Shown: positions 28,366-43,029 of the stretch, one piece after another
Layout of the letters: the number at the start of each line of letters is the position of its first letter
How positions within the stretch are numbered: position 1 is the stretch's first letter
Assembly (NCBI RefSeq): GCF_000196675.2
Contig: NC_015312.1
Span: 1,612,001 to 1,676,000, forward strand
Direction: 5' to 3'
DNA length: 64,000 nt
Source: Pseudonocardia benzenivorans CB1190
GTDB lineage: Bacteria; Actinomycetota; Actinomycetes; Mycobacteriales; Pseudonocardiaceae
Program-made: the position numbers and the translations under genes
Notes under the pieces: generated by a model
Databases searched by the model: none
Told to the model about the DNA's origin: nothing
What the model saw: the letters and a program-made list of their open reading frames with translations, nothing else

Positions 28366-28863
28366 ATGGCGAACGGTGCGGTCGAGCAGGGCAGGCGCGG
28401 GCTGCGCCTGCACCCGCCGACGCCGTCGCCGGCCGCGCTGCGGCGCCTCGACGGGCTGCGTGAGCGGCACCCGGAGCTGCGCCGGCTGGTGCGCTTCGCC
28501 GTCGTCGGTGCCACCGGGACCGGGCTCAACGCCCTGTTCTACCTCGCAATGCGGACCTGGCTGCCGCCGGTGCCCGCCAACATCGTCGCGCTGCTGGTGA
28601 GCACCGCGCTCACCACCGAGATGAACCGGCGGTTCACCTTCGACGGGGTGGTCGCGCCACGGTGGCGGGCGTCGGTGCAGGACGTGTGCACCGTCGTCTT
28701 CTACGCGTTCTACAGCTCCGGCGTGCTGCTCCTGCTCGACTGGGTCGATCCCGCCGCGGCCGCGTGGGAGGAGGCGGCCGCGGTGGCCGCCGCGAGCGTG
28801 CTCGGTGGGCTGCTGCGCTTCCTCGCGATGCGCTACTGGGTCTTCGTGCCGTTGCGCCGGTGA
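28366..28863 (+). CDS. GtrA-family membrane protein
   Basis: The 165-residue protein has four predicted membrane helices beginning with RRLVRFAVVGATGTGLNALF, and EMNRRFTF between helices 2 and 3, the GtrA signature. GtrA-like proteins take part in flipping or transferring lipid-linked sugars for cell-wall polysaccharides. The first 40 residues are an Arg/Pro-rich cytoplasmic extension. Its last 31 bases overlap the 3' end of the convergent TetR gene. Confidence 0.85.
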   Translation: MANGAVEQGRRGLRLHPPTPSPAALRRLDGLRERHPELRRLVRFAVVGATGTGLNALFYLAMRTWLPPVPANIVALLVSTALTTEMNRRFTFDGVVAPRWRASVQDVCTVVFYAFYSSGVLLLLDWVDPAAAAWEEAAAVAAASVLGGLLRFLAMRYWVFVPLRR

Positions 28864-29621
28864 GTGCCGTCGTGCCGGTGGGCGGAGTCGTGCCGGTGGG
28901 TGGAATCGTGCGCCCGGACGACGTGCCACGGCTCGGGGACGCCCGCAGGCAGGCCCCGCGCGCGCCGGTCGAGCAGGCCCGCCAGCAGGACCGCGAAGAG
29001 CGTCCGCAGCGTCTCGTCGAGCGGCAGGGCCAGCACCGCGAGCGACGGGTCGGCCTCGTACGCCGCACGCATGGCCTGCGACGGGCAGCTGTGCGACCAG
29101 ACGGCGCCCGCCGCCATCAGCGCGGCCGCGGCGAACGCGACCGCGTCCTCGCCCAGCTCGGGTAGCACGCCCGCCACGACGTCGGCCAGCGTGCCGAGGT
29201 CACCGAGCGACGTGCGCTTGAACCGGGCCGCGACGTCGGGGGAGACGTTGTGCTCCAGCACCGACGCCTGGGCCGCGAGGAGGTCGCACAGGACCGGTCG
29301 TCCCCGCAGCGACGCGCCCAGCGCCGTCGCGAGCTGCTCGGCGCGCTCGGCGGGGCCGGTCGAGTCGACGGCGGCGGGCAGGTCCGAGCGCAGCGCGTCG
29401 AGCCACTCCTGCAGGGCGGCGTGCAGCAGCTCGAGCAGGACGGCCTCGCGGGAGTCGAAGTAGCGCAACACGTTCGACTTCGCGAGCCCGACGCGGCGGG
29501 CCAGCTCGTTGAGCGTCACGTCCGCGACCGGCATCTCGGCGAGCATCACCGAGGCGGTGTCGAGGATCGACCGCCTGCGCTCCGCGCGCTGCTCCGGGCT
29601 GCGGGCCCGCTGGAACGTCAT
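28833..29621 (-). CDS. TetR-family regulator with His-rich C-terminal tail
   Basis: The 262-residue protein has a TetR helix-turn-helix ([20 protein letters not shown], residues 36-55) and a helical ligand domain. It ends with three imperfect HD(S/G)(T/A)HR repeats (about 238-257) not part of the fold, encoded by a short DNA repeat that overlaps the end of gtrA. It is divergent from the SDR gene at 29720. Three operator-like palindromes lie between the two starts, so it probably represses itself and the SDR. The His tail could bind metal or be a neutral expansion. Confidence 0.88.
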   Translation of the reverse strand: MTFQRARSPEQRAERRRSILDTASVMLAEMPVADVTLNELARRVGLAKSNVLRYFDSREAVLLELLHAALQEWLDALRSDLPAAVDSTGPAERAEQLATALGASLRGRPVLCDLLAAQASVLEHNVSPDVAARFKRTSLGDLGTLADVVAGVLPELGEDAVAFAAAALMAAGAVWSHSCPSQAMRAAYEADPSLAVLALPLDETLRTLFAVLLAGLLDRRARGLPAGVPEPWHVVRAHDSTHRHDSAHRHDGTHRRNGTKTQ

Positions 29622-29635
29622 GCGTCACAGATTAC

Positions 29636-29704
29636 AGACCGACGGTGCCTTGTTTTCGGACCGGCGGTCCGTTAACGTCGGACGGACTAAGAGACCGACG
29701 GTCT
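29636..29704. promoter_or_regulatory. Three operator-like palindromes between TetR and SDR genes
   Basis: Copies are AGACCG-A-CGGTGC (from 29636, one mismatch), CGGACCG-G-CGGTCCG (29657-29671, perfect) and AGACCG-A-CGGTCT (29692-29704, perfect). All contain the core GACCGRCGGT. Centres are 22 and 34 bases apart, the first spacing close to two helical turns. Repetition of the same core strongly suggests binding by the adjacent TetR protein. Confidence 0.7.
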
Positions 29705-29719
29705 GAAAAGAGGTCGCCC

Positions 29720-30646
29720 ATGTACGCCGTCCCCGACCAGCGCGGCAGGCGCATCGTCGTCACCGGGGCCAACAGCGGGACCGGCCGCGAGGCCACCGCC
29801 CGGCTCGCGGCCGCGGGCGCCCGCGTCGTCATGGCCGTGCGCAACACCGACAAGGGCGAGGCCGCGCGCGCCGACATCCTGCGCGGACGCCCCGGCGCCG
29901 AGCTCGAGGTCCGCAGGCTCGACCTCGCCGACCTGGCCTCGGTCGCGGAGTTCGCCCAGGGGCTCGTCGACGACGGCGAGCCGCTGCACGTCCTGGTCAA
30001 CAACGCCGGGGTGATGGCCCCGCCGCGGCGGTTCACCACCGCCGACGGGTTCGAGCTGCAGTTCGGCAGCAACTTCCTCGGCCCCTTCGCCCTGACCGTG
30101 CGGCTGCTCCCGCTGCTGCTGCGGGCCGACGCGCCCCGCGTCGCGACGATGAGCAGCAGCGCCGCCTGGCTCGGCCGCATCCGGTTCGACGACCTGCAGT
30201 GGACCCGGCGCAGGTGGAGCCCGATGCGGTCCTACGCGCAGTCCAAGCTCGCCGACATGCTCATGGCCCAGCAGCTCGCCGACATCGCCCGCCGCCGCGG
30301 CTGGGACCTGCGCAGCACCTGCGCGCACCCGGGCTTCACCCGCACGAACCTGCAGACGGCCGGTCCGACGCTCGGGGGCGGCCGCACCTCGCCGATGGCC
30401 GGCGTGCCGCCGTTCGTGCCGTCGCAGGACGTCGTCGTCGGGGCCGAGCCGCTGCTGTACGCGATCGCCGATCCGGGTGCGCGAAACGGCGGCTACTGGG
30501 GTCCCGACGGTGCCTTCGGACTCGTCGGGGAGACCGCCCCGGCCCGGCTGCCGCGGCACGGGCGCGACCTCGCCGTCGCGTCCCGGCTGTGGGCCGAGGC
30601 CGAGCGGCTCACGGGCGTGACCCTGCCCGTCGCCGCGCCCTCGTGA
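29720..30646 (+). CDS. SDR-family oxidoreductase (retinol dehydrogenase/WWOX-like)
   Basis: The 308-residue extended SDR has TGANSGTG (15-22), NNAGVMAPP, the Ser in MSSSAAW, and Tyr172/Lys176 in YAQSK. The overall pattern, including the C-terminal GxxG(R/G)YWGPDG-like end ([13 protein letters not shown]), matches the protochlorophyllide/retinol dehydrogenase-like subgroup common in actinobacteria. It is divergent from, and likely controlled by, the TetR regulator. The ATG at 29720 follows GAAAAGAGGT. The substrate is unknown. Confidence 0.9.
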   Translation: MYAVPDQRGRRIVVTGANSGTGREATARLAAAGARVVMAVRNTDKGEAARADILRGRPGAELEVRRLDLADLASVAEFAQGLVDDGEPLHVLVNNAGVMAPPRRFTTADGFELQFGSNFLGPFALTVRLLPLLLRADAPRVATMSSSAAWLGRIRFDDLQWTRRRWSPMRSYAQSKLADMLMAQQLADIARRRGWDLRSTCAHPGFTRTNLQTAGPTLGGGRTSPMAGVPPFVPSQDVVVGAEPLLYAIADPGARNGGYWGPDGAFGLVGETAPARLPRHGRDLAVASRLWAEAERLTGVTLPVAAPS

Positions 30647-30677
30647 GTGGCGTCGGCGGCCGTGGCCCGTGGCGCGC

Positions 30678-31850
30678 TCACAGCGGGTCGCAGCCCCACA
30701 GCTCGACGAGGGCGGCGCGACGGGCGGGCCGGTCCAGCCCGCGCAGGTCGGCGACACCCCGTTCGGTGACGACGACCTCGACGTCGTGCGAGGCCGTCGT
30801 GACGGGCCGGGACAGCCGGGAGACCAGCGTCGGACGGTCGCGGTGGCGGCTGGCCAGCGCGATGACCGAGAGGCCGCCGACGCAGCGCGCACCGGCCGCG
30901 GCGAAGTCGGGATGCCCGCCGATCAGTCCGGTCGTGCGCGCGCCGATGCCCTCGACGTTGACCTGGCCGTCGACGTCGATCTCCAGCGCCGCGTTGAGCG
31001 CCACCAGCGGCGGGAGGTCGGCCGCCGACAGCCGCCCGACGTCGTGGGTGACCTCCACGGGGTGCAGCAGCCGACGGCCGTCGGCCCAGTCGTAGAGCCG
31101 CCGCGAGCCGATCAGGTAGGCGCACACCGGATCGTCGAGCAGCAGCCCCTTGGCGTCGAGGTCGACGACGGGTTCGGGCAGCAGGCCGGAGTCGATCCGG
31201 ACGGGCGCGCGCAGCGCCGACACCATCGCCGCGGCCAGCCGGCCCGGTCCGACCTGGACGCGGGCGCCCTCGGGCACCAGTGCCGCGACGTGCTCGGCGA
31301 TGGCGACGTCGTCGGGGGTGGGGTCGGGCGTCGAGACCTCGGCGGGACCGGCGGCCGGGTCGTCGGACTCCGCGACGACGGTGATCGCGGCGTCGGGCAG
31401 CGGGGGCCCGCTGTCGGCGTGCGGGGCCGTGTGCGAGACCAGCGCCGCGACGGGCACCCCCGCCTCGACCAGCCGCCGCGCCCAGCCCGCGTCACCGGCC
31501 ATCCGGTAGCCGTCGGGGTCGCGCACCAGCGTCGCGACCAGCAGGTCGGGACGCAGCACGCCCGAGACGAGCGACGGCACCGCCGAGAGCCGGCTCGGCA
31601 CGAACCGGACGACGCCGGAGTCGATCCACGGCCGCAGCGTCGGCCCGCCCGCGACGGTCACGGCGTCGGCGAAGGCGGCCGGGTCGAGCTCGGGCGCGGG
31701 CGCCGGCAGCCAGCCCAGCAGCAGCGACACGTCGCCGACCGCCGCGGCGGCCCGCGACAGCTCGGCGTGCAGCGGGCGCGGTGAGCTGCAGCCGTCGGCG
31801 AGCCCGACGCGCATGCCGGGACGGACGAGTTCGGTGAGGGTGACGGGCAC
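30678..31850 (-). CDS. Acetyl-CoA hydrolase/CoA-transferase family protein
   Basis: This 390-residue protein belongs to the acetyl-CoA hydrolase/transferase (4-hydroxybutyrate CoA-transferase) family. The C-terminal domain is clear: NAALEIDVDGQVNVEGIG, GLIGGHPDFAAAGA and VVVTERGVADLRG. It would move CoA between an acyl-CoA and a free acid, or hydrolyse acyl-CoA. It is slightly shorter than typical members (about 430), and the N-terminal domain is poorly conserved. The GTG at 31850 is favoured because upstream residues look like shadow coding. It is divergent from the next gene with 68 bases between them. Confidence 0.8.
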   Translation of the reverse strand: MPVTLTELVRPGMRVGLADGCSSPRPLHAELSRAAAAVGDVSLLLGWLPAPAPELDPAAFADAVTVAGGPTLRPWIDSGVVRFVPSRLSAVPSLVSGVLRPDLLVATLVRDPDGYRMAGDAGWARRLVEAGVPVAALVSHTAPHADSGPPLPDAAITVVAESDDPAAGPAEVSTPDPTPDDVAIAEHVAALVPEGARVQVGPGRLAAAMVSALRAPVRIDSGLLPEPVVDLDAKGLLLDDPVCAYLIGSRRLYDWADGRRLLHPVEVTHDVGRLSAADLPPLVALNAALEIDVDGQVNVEGIGARTTGLIGGHPDFAAAGARCVGGLSVIALASRHRDRPTLVSRLSRPVTTASHDVEVVVTERGVADLRGLDRPARRAALVELWGCDPL

Positions 31851-31918
31851 GTCGCCGATTCGACCACAGCCGCGCGCTCGGACCGGCGTGGTCCGGATCA
31901 CCGGCCTAGATTCGGGGC

Positions 31919-32917
31919 ATGACCACCGATCAGGCGGAGCAGGGCGCGTTCGTCCGGGCACCGCTGGGCGTGCAGGAGAGAATCACCGCGGACGGTTCGT
32001 CGCCGTGGCCCGTGGAGGCCGGCCGCTACCGGCTCGTCGTCGCGCGGGCGTGCCCGTGGGCGAACCGGACGGTGATCGTGCGCAGGCTCCTCGGCCTGGA
32101 GGACGCGTTCTCGCTGGGGATCGCCGGGCCGCTGCACGACGAGCGCAGCTGGCGGTTCCACAACGACCCCGGCGACAAGGACCCGGTGCTGGGCATCGAG
32201 TACCTCGGCGAGGCCTACCGCGCCGCCGACCCCGACTACTCCGCGGGCGTCACGGTGCCGGCGATGGTGGAGATCGCGAGCGGCAAGGTCGTCAGCAACG
32301 ACTACGCGAACATGACGCTCGACTTCTCCACCCAGTGGACGGCGTTCCACCGTGACGGCGCCCCCGACCTCTACCCCGAGGCCCTGCGCGCCGAGATCGA
32401 CGAGATCAACGAGGGCGTGTTCCACGACGTCAACAACGGCGTCTACAAGTGCGGGTTCGCCACCAGCCAGGAGGCCTACGACAAGGCCTACACCGCGCTG
32501 TTCCGACGGCTGGACCTGCTGGCCGACCGGCTCGCGACCCGTCGCTACCTGATGGGCGACACCATCACCGAGGCCGACGTGCGACTGTGGGTGACGCTCG
32601 CGCGGTTCGACGCCGTCTACCACGGCCACTTCAAGTGCAACCGGTCGAAACTCTCCGAGATGCCGGTGCTGTGGGCCTACGCCCGCGACCTGTTCCAGAC
32701 GCCCGGCTTCGGCGACACGATCGACTTCGCCCAGATCAAGCAGCACTACTACGGCGTGCACCACCAGGTGAACCCGTCGGGCGTCGTGCCGCTGGGGCCC
32801 GACCTGCGCAACTGGCTCGACCCGCACGACCGGGAACAGCTGGGCGGGCGCCCCTTCGGCGACGGGACCCCGCCGGGCCCCGTCCGGGAGGGGGAGCGGG
32901 TCCCGCCGCTGTCGTGA
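31919..32917 (+). CDS. Xi-class glutathione S-transferase-like (glutathionyl-hydroquinone reductase) protein
   Basis: The 332-residue protein has the Cys-Pro-Trp-Ala site (VARACPWANRT, Cys45) of glutathionyl-hydroquinone reductases, and the family segments VSNDYANMT and NNGVYKCGFA, then the helical GST domain with YLMGDTITEADVRLWVTL. Such enzymes reduce thiol-conjugated hydroquinones. Actinobacteria use mycothiol, so the natural thiol may differ. The C-terminal 30 residues are Pro/Gly-rich. It is well conserved and probably functional. Confidence 0.88.
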   Translation: MTTDQAEQGAFVRAPLGVQERITADGSSPWPVEAGRYRLVVARACPWANRTVIVRRLLGLEDAFSLGIAGPLHDERSWRFHNDPGDKDPVLGIEYLGEAYRAADPDYSAGVTVPAMVEIASGKVVSNDYANMTLDFSTQWTAFHRDGAPDLYPEALRAEIDEINEGVFHDVNNGVYKCGFATSQEAYDKAYTALFRRLDLLADRLATRRYLMGDTITEADVRLWVTLARFDAVYHGHFKCNRSKLSEMPVLWAYARDLFQTPGFGDTIDFAQIKQHYYGVHHQVNPSGVVPLGPDLRNWLDPHDREQLGGRPFGDGTPPGPVREGERVPPLS

Positions 32918-32978
32918 CCGGACACGCCCACGGGAGTGGGCCGGATGCCCCACGGCCGCGGCGCCTGGGACCATCGAG

Positions 32979-34211
32979 GTGATGTCCCCGCGCCGAACGC
33001 TCCGCCCCCGCCGTACGCGTGCCGTCGTCCCGATCCTCGTCGGACTCGTCGGCGGTGCCCTGCTCGGTGGCATCGGGGTCGCGGCGGGAGCGGGCGGCCC
33101 GGCGCTGACGTCGCAGGCCGTGCCGGCGACCGGCGCCGCCCAGCCCGGTGGCACACCGGCCGCGGCGGCCCCCACGACGGCGGCCGCCGAACCGGCCGCG
33201 CCGAGCTGCACCGGGCTCGTCGACGCGATGTCCACCCGCGACCGGTTGGCACAACGGCTCATGGTCGGCGTCGATCCGTCCGACCCGGCCGCGGCCGTCG
33301 CGCTCGTGAAGAGCTCGCACGTCGGCGGGATCTTCGTCGGCGGCAACCCGACCGCCCTGCTGCAGAACGGGAAGCTCGCCGCGGTGCAGGCGGCGTCACC
33401 GACGAAGGTCGCCGTCGCGGTCGACGACGAGGGCGGTCGAGTCCAGCGCATCGACGCGCTCGACGGCTCGATGCCCAGCGCCCGCGTCATGGCGAAGACG
33501 AAGACGCCCGACCAGGTGCGTGCCATCGCCAAGACGCGGGCGGCGGCGCTCGTGGCCCGCGGCGTGACGATGGACTTCGCCCCGGACGCCGACGTCAGCG
33601 ACCAGCCGGCGAACGCCGTCATCGGCGACCGCTCGTTCTCGAACGATCCCGCCGTCGTCACCCGGTACGCGCAGGCGTTCGCCGAGGGGCTGCACGACGG
33701 CGGGATCACCGCGGTGCTCAAGCACTTCCCCGGGCACGGCCACTCCACCGGCGACTCGCACCTCGGCCGGGTGAGCGTCCCGCCGCTCGCGCAGCTGCGC
33801 ACCGACGACCTGCTGCCCTACGCGAACCTCGTCGGGCCCGGGAAGCCGTTGCACGCCACGGGGGCCGCGGTCATGGTCGGGCACCTCGACGTCCCCGGCC
33901 TGACGACCGACCTGCCGTCTTCGCTCACCCCCGCCGTCTACGACCTGCTGCGCACCGACTACGGCTTCGACGGGATGGTCGTCACCGACGACCTCGGTGC
34001 CATGAAGGCGATCTCCGGGGAGTTCGCGCTGCCGCAGGCGACGGTCAAGGCGCTCGCGGCGGGGGCGGACATGGCGCTGTCGTCCGACGTCGGGCCGGTG
34101 ACGCCGACCCTCGACGCGCTGCAGCGGGCGCTGGCCGACGGGACGTTGACCGCGCAGGCCAACGACCGCGCCGTCGCCCGCATCCTGGCGAACAAGGGCC
34201 TCTGCGGCTGA
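32979..34211 (+). CDS. Secreted glycoside hydrolase family 3 (beta-N-acetylglucosaminidase-like)
   Basis: The 410-residue protein has a twin-Arg-like basic start, a hydrophobic segment (about 18-42) and an Ala/Pro-rich linker, so it is exported or anchored. The GH3 barrel carries VTMDFAPDADV, the NagZ-type KHFPGHGHSTGDSH loop and the nucleophile region MVVTDDLGAM. NagZ-like enzymes release N-acetylglucosamine from muropeptides, so peptidoglycan turnover is likely. GTG 32979 and ATG 32982 are adjacent and equally possible. A long family A palindrome follows the stop. Confidence 0.88.
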   Translation: MMSPRRTLRPRRTRAVVPILVGLVGGALLGGIGVAAGAGGPALTSQAVPATGAAQPGGTPAAAAPTTAAAEPAAPSCTGLVDAMSTRDRLAQRLMVGVDPSDPAAAVALVKSSHVGGIFVGGNPTALLQNGKLAAVQAASPTKVAVAVDDEGGRVQRIDALDGSMPSARVMAKTKTPDQVRAIAKTRAAALVARGVTMDFAPDADVSDQPANAVIGDRSFSNDPAVVTRYAQAFAEGLHDGGITAVLKHFPGHGHSTGDSHLGRVSVPPLAQLRTDDLLPYANLVGPGKPLHATGAAVMVGHLDVPGLTTDLPSSLTPAVYDLLRTDYGFDGMVVTDDLGAMKAISGEFALPQATVKALAAGADMALSSDVGPVTPTLDALQRALADGTLTAQANDRAVARILANKGLCG

Positions 34212-34238
34212 GCTGAGGCCCGGCCCGCCCCCCGGCGT

Positions 34239-34291
34239 TGCAGGAACGGCACTTTCCCGCAACTGGACTGCGGGAAAGTGCCGTTCCTGCA
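34239..34291. repeat. Family A palindrome, copy A1 (likely bidirectional terminator)
   Basis: Two perfect 23-base arms (34239-34261 and 34269-34291) with core AACGGCACTTTCCCGCA surround a seven-base loop. The element lies between two convergent genes, where it can end both transcripts. Related copies lie near 49316, 49404, 53041 and 53126. Confidence 0.85.
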
Positions 34292-34333
34292 GTGCGGGCA
34301 GGCCCACCCCGCCGGACCTCGCCACTCACCGGG

Positions 34334-39955
<5,622 letters not shown>

Positions 39956-40169
39956 GCAGCGATCATCCTCGGGCTCGTCCTGGTGTGTTCGTCGAGTCGA
40001 CGGTGATGCTCCTACGGATCGGTCCCCGGTGGCACCCCGGCCCGCGCAGCTCACGTCCGTACTGATCGGTAGCCCTGACGGGCCGCTCCGGCGACCCGAG
40101 CCGATGTGACGGGGGTCGCACAACCGTCCGTGTGGGCGACCCCGGCCGGGCGCGACATAGTCTGCGGCG

Positions 40170-40724
40170 ATGGCCCGTGTGTCCTATGTCAGCGCCGACG
40201 CCGTCCCCGACGGAGACCCCCACGGCGTCGCCGCCGCCCTGCGCAGGCTCCCCGACCTGCACGTGTTCGGGATGGTGGCGAACGCGTCCTCGGCACTGCG
40301 GCCGTGGCTGCGCTACGGCGGCGTCCTGCTCAACGACCTGTCCGTCGACCCGCTGCTGCGGGAGCTGGTGATCATGCAGGTCGGCCGTCTCGCCGCGCGC
40401 TACGAGTGGGAGCAGCACGTCGGCATCGCGCGGGCCGCGGGTGCGACCGACGAGCAGGTCGACGCACTCGACCGCGGCGAGCTCACCGCGCCCTGCTTCG
40501 ACGCCCGGCAGACCGCGACGCTGCACGTCGTCGCCGACCTCGTGCGCGACGGGCAGGTCCCCGACGACCGCTACGCCGCGCTCGCGGCCCACCTCGACGA
40601 GCGCGAGATCGTCGAGGTCATGCTGCTCGCCGGGCACTACCTCGGGCTCGCCCGGATGATGACGGCCCTGCGCATCGACCCGGACGACGCCGCGGAGCTC
40701 GGCGCGATCCGCGCCAGCACCTGA
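40170..40724 (+). CDS. Carboxymuconolactone decarboxylase/AhpD-family protein
   Basis: The 184-residue protein has the CMD fold pattern: LRELVIMQVGRLAARYEWEQ around residues 65-85 with the conserved Glu and His (EWEQHVGIARAAG), then a helical end. It lacks the CxxC pair of AhpD peroxidases, so it is closer to the decarboxylase-like subgroup. Many actinobacterial members are of unknown role. It is divergent from the large carboxylase gene across 214 bases. The function of this copy is not clear. Confidence 0.8.
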   Translation: MARVSYVSADAVPDGDPHGVAAALRRLPDLHVFGMVANASSALRPWLRYGGVLLNDLSVDPLLRELVIMQVGRLAARYEWEQHVGIARAAGATDEQVDALDRGELTAPCFDARQTATLHVVADLVRDGQVPDDRYAALAAHLDEREIVEVMLLAGHYLGLARMMTALRIDPDDAAELGAIRAST

Positions 40725-40759
40725 CCGCCCGGCGCCCGGGCACCCGGTCGCGGGACGCG

Positions 40760-41254
40760 TCATCCCGCGGCCGCGGTCGCTCCCGCGGCCTGTGCGTCCC
40801 ACATGCAGATGACGACGGCGACGACGAACACCTGCAGCTCCTCGGCCATCCTCGGCAGCTCGGCGCGCGCCCCGCCGCGCCACACGCTGAGCCTGCGGAC
40901 CTCACCGACCGGCATGCCGTCCGGGCCGAGCAGGTCCTGCTCGCTGCCCCAGAACGAGCGGCGGCGGAACCGGTAGGTCGTGCCGTCGGACTCGCTGATC
41001 GACCAGTTCCTGCGGCCCACCCGCTCGGCGACGGCCAGCGGCTCGGAGAGCACGTCGTCGGATCCGAGCACGCGGCAGAGCTCGTAGTGGCTGCCGAACC
41101 GGCGGGCGACCACGCGGTAGGACCGTCCGTCGCGCGTCTCGAACGTGCCGCCGCCCCTCCACGTGCTGCTGTCGAACGTCGCGGCGGGTCGGCCGTCGAG
41201 CGTCACCGCGTAGTGCGACCGCCAGAACCCGGTCTTCTCCGCCCTGACCGTCAC
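40760..41254 (-). CDS. LURP-one/Tubby-like hypothetical protein
   Basis: The protein of about 164 residues is rich in beta strands, with repeated patterns such as YAVTLDGRPAATFDSSTW, ELCRVLGSDD and QDLLGPDGMPVGEV, ending in a hydrophobic helix (MAEELQVFVVAVVICMWD). This is the look of LURP-one-related proteins (tubby-like barrel around a central helix), seen in many actinobacteria without known role. I favour the GTG at 41254 with AGGGGG upstream; GTG 41263 is possible. It is divergent from the acyl-CoA dehydrogenase. The family call is by pattern only. Confidence 0.6.
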   Translation of the reverse strand: MTVRAEKTGFWRSHYAVTLDGRPAATFDSSTWRGGGTFETRDGRSYRVVARRFGSHYELCRVLGSDDVLSEPLAVAERVGRRNWSISESDGTTYRFRRRSFWGSEQDLLGPDGMPVGEVRRLSVWRGGARAELPRMAEELQVFVVAVVICMWDAQAAGATAAAG

Positions 41255-41371
41255 TCCGGTCACCCCCTGTCGGCTCCCGACCCCACCAAATCGGGCACCG
41301 TCGCGCAACAACGGACCGTCCGGTCGGTCGGGAGGCTGCGCCGCGGACGCCGGGCGTGCATCATCGGCGGC

Positions 41372-42538
41372 GTGGACTTCGCCGAGGACGACGATCACCG
41401 TGCAATCCGTGAGGGGGTGCGCACCGTCTGCCGTGACTTCGGCGACGAGTACTGGCGCGCCTGCGACGCCGAGCACCGCTTCCCGTGGGACTTCTACAAG
41501 GCCATGGCCGAGGGCGGCTGGATCGGCATCGCGATCCCCGAGGAGTACGGCGGCGGTGGGCGCGGCATCACCGAGGCCTCGATCGTGCTGGAGGAGGTCG
41601 CCGCGTCCGGCGCCGGGATGAACGGCGCCAGCGCGATCCATCTGTCGGTGTTCGGGATGAACCCCGTCGTCAAGTACGGCAGCGAGGAGATGCGGGAGCG
41701 CTACCTCCCGCGGGTCGCGTCGGGCGACCTGCACGTCGCGTTCGGGGTGACCGAGCCGGACTCGGGGACCGACACGACGTCGATCACGACGCGGGCCCGG
41801 CTCGACGGCGACCACTACGTCGTTCGCGGCCAGAAGGTGTGGACGTCGAAGGCCGGCGACTGCGAGAAGGTCCTGCTGCTGGTGCGCACCACGCCGATCG
41901 AGGAGTGCGCCAAGCGCACCGACGGCATGACGCTGCTGCTGGCCGACCTGCAGGTCCCCGAGGTCGACATCCGGCCGATCCCCAAGCTGGGCCGCAACGC
42001 CGTCGCGTCCAACGAGACCCGGTACGACGACCTGCGCGTCCCCGTCACCGACCGCGTCGGCGAGGAGGGCAAGGGCTTCCGCTACCTCCTCGACGGGCTC
42101 AACCCCGAGCGCATCCTCATCGCGTCCGAGGCCCTCGGCATCGGGCGGGTGTCGGTGCGGCGGGCGGTCGAGTACGCGAACGGCCGCGAGGTGTTCGGCC
42201 GTCCGATCGGCAAGAACCAGGGCATCGCGTTCCCGCTGGCCGAGGCGCACATGAAGCTGCGGGCGGCGGAGCTCGCGATCCGTGAGGCGTCGTGGCGCTA
42301 CGACGCCGGCCTGCCGTGCGGCGAGCAGGCGAACACCGCCAAGTACCTCGCCGCGGAGGCCGGGCACTACGCGGCCGACCGCGCGATGCAGACCCACGGC
42401 GGTTTCGGCTACGCCGACGAGTACGACGTCGGGCGCTGGTGGAGCGAGTCGCGACTGATGAAGATCGCCCCGATCTCGCAGGAGATGGTGCTGAACTACG
42501 TCGCCGAGCACGTGCTGGGGCTGCCGCGGTCGTACTGA
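41372..42538 (+). CDS. Acyl-CoA dehydrogenase
   Basis: The 388-residue flavoenzyme has all family landmarks: GWIGIAIPEEYGGGG, VTEPDSGTDTTSITTRA, KVWTSKAGDCEKVLLLVRT, the arginine/glutamate region PERILIASEALGIGR and QTHGGFGYADEYDVGRWWSE. It introduces the alpha-beta double bond in an acyl-CoA and passes electrons to ETF. The GTG at 41372 starts the N-terminal helical domain correctly. It stands alone apart from the VOC gene, which begins 21 bases after its stop. Confidence 0.92.
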   Translation: MDFAEDDDHRAIREGVRTVCRDFGDEYWRACDAEHRFPWDFYKAMAEGGWIGIAIPEEYGGGGRGITEASIVLEEVAASGAGMNGASAIHLSVFGMNPVVKYGSEEMRERYLPRVASGDLHVAFGVTEPDSGTDTTSITTRARLDGDHYVVRGQKVWTSKAGDCEKVLLLVRTTPIEECAKRTDGMTLLLADLQVPEVDIRPIPKLGRNAVASNETRYDDLRVPVTDRVGEEGKGFRYLLDGLNPERILIASEALGIGRVSVRRAVEYANGREVFGRPIGKNQGIAFPLAEAHMKLRAAELAIREASWRYDAGLPCGEQANTAKYLAAEAGHYAADRAMQTHGGFGYADEYDVGRWWSESRLMKIAPISQEMVLNYVAEHVLGLPRSY

Positions 42539-42558
42539 GCCCCCTAATCTCTGGCGGC

Positions 42559-42960
42559 GTGGAGATCCTGAGCAGCCGCGCGATCCTGCGGCCCGCCGAT
42601 CCCGACGCCGCGCTGCGCTTCTACCGCGACGTCCTCGGGCTGGCGGTGTACCGCGAGTTCCCCGGCGGCACGGTGTTCTTCCTGGGCAACGGGCTGCTGG
42701 AGGTGTCCGCGCACGCCGCCGAACCCGGCGCCGAGGGTGCGACCCCCGACGCCGAGGGGGCCGGGCTGCGGCTGTGGCTGCAGGTGCGCGACCTCGCCGC
42801 CACCCACACCGGGCTCGCCGACCGGGGCGTGCGCGTACTGCGCGAACCCCGCCGCGAGCCCTGGGGTCTCGACGAGATGTGGATCGCCGACCCCGACGGC
42901 ACCCGGATCGTCATCGTGGAGGTACCGCCGGAGCACCCGATCCGCCGCGACGTCCGCTGA
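42559..42960 (+). CDS. VOC-family (glyoxalase-like) protein
   Basis: The 133-residue single-module VOC protein begins ILSSRAILRPADPDAALRFY and ends with IADPDGTRIVIVEVP, containing the usual final Glu metal ligand. Members include glyoxalases, dioxygenases and resistance proteins. The GTG start lies 21 bases after the acyl-CoA dehydrogenase stop, so the two are probably co-transcribed. A family B palindrome follows the stop. The substrate is unknown. Confidence 0.82.
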   Translation: MEILSSRAILRPADPDAALRFYRDVLGLAVYREFPGGTVFFLGNGLLEVSAHAAEPGAEGATPDAEGAGLRLWLQVRDLAATHTGLADRGVRVLREPRREPWGLDEMWIADPDGTRIVIVEVPPEHPIRRDVR

Positions 42961-42967
42961 GCCCGCT

Positions 42968-43007
42968 GTGAGCGGCGATGGTCGCCAGGGCGACCATCGC
43001 CACGCAC
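42968..43007. repeat. Family B palindrome, copy B1
   Basis: Arms GGCGATGGTCGCC (42974-42986) and GGCGACCATCGCC (42989-43001) are perfect, flanked by GTGAGC and ACGCAC, followed by GACCT. It lies seven bases after the VOC stop and before the 3' end of the convergent SRPBCC gene, where it can act as a bidirectional terminator. Confidence 0.8.
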
Positions 43008-43029
43008 GACCTGGGCACGTCGCCTCTTC

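Noticed and set aside
30640..30685. GTGAGTGGCG...GCGCTCACAG stretch resembling a family B repeat
   Set aside because: Only the outer few bases match and the arms do not pair well; too degenerate to count.
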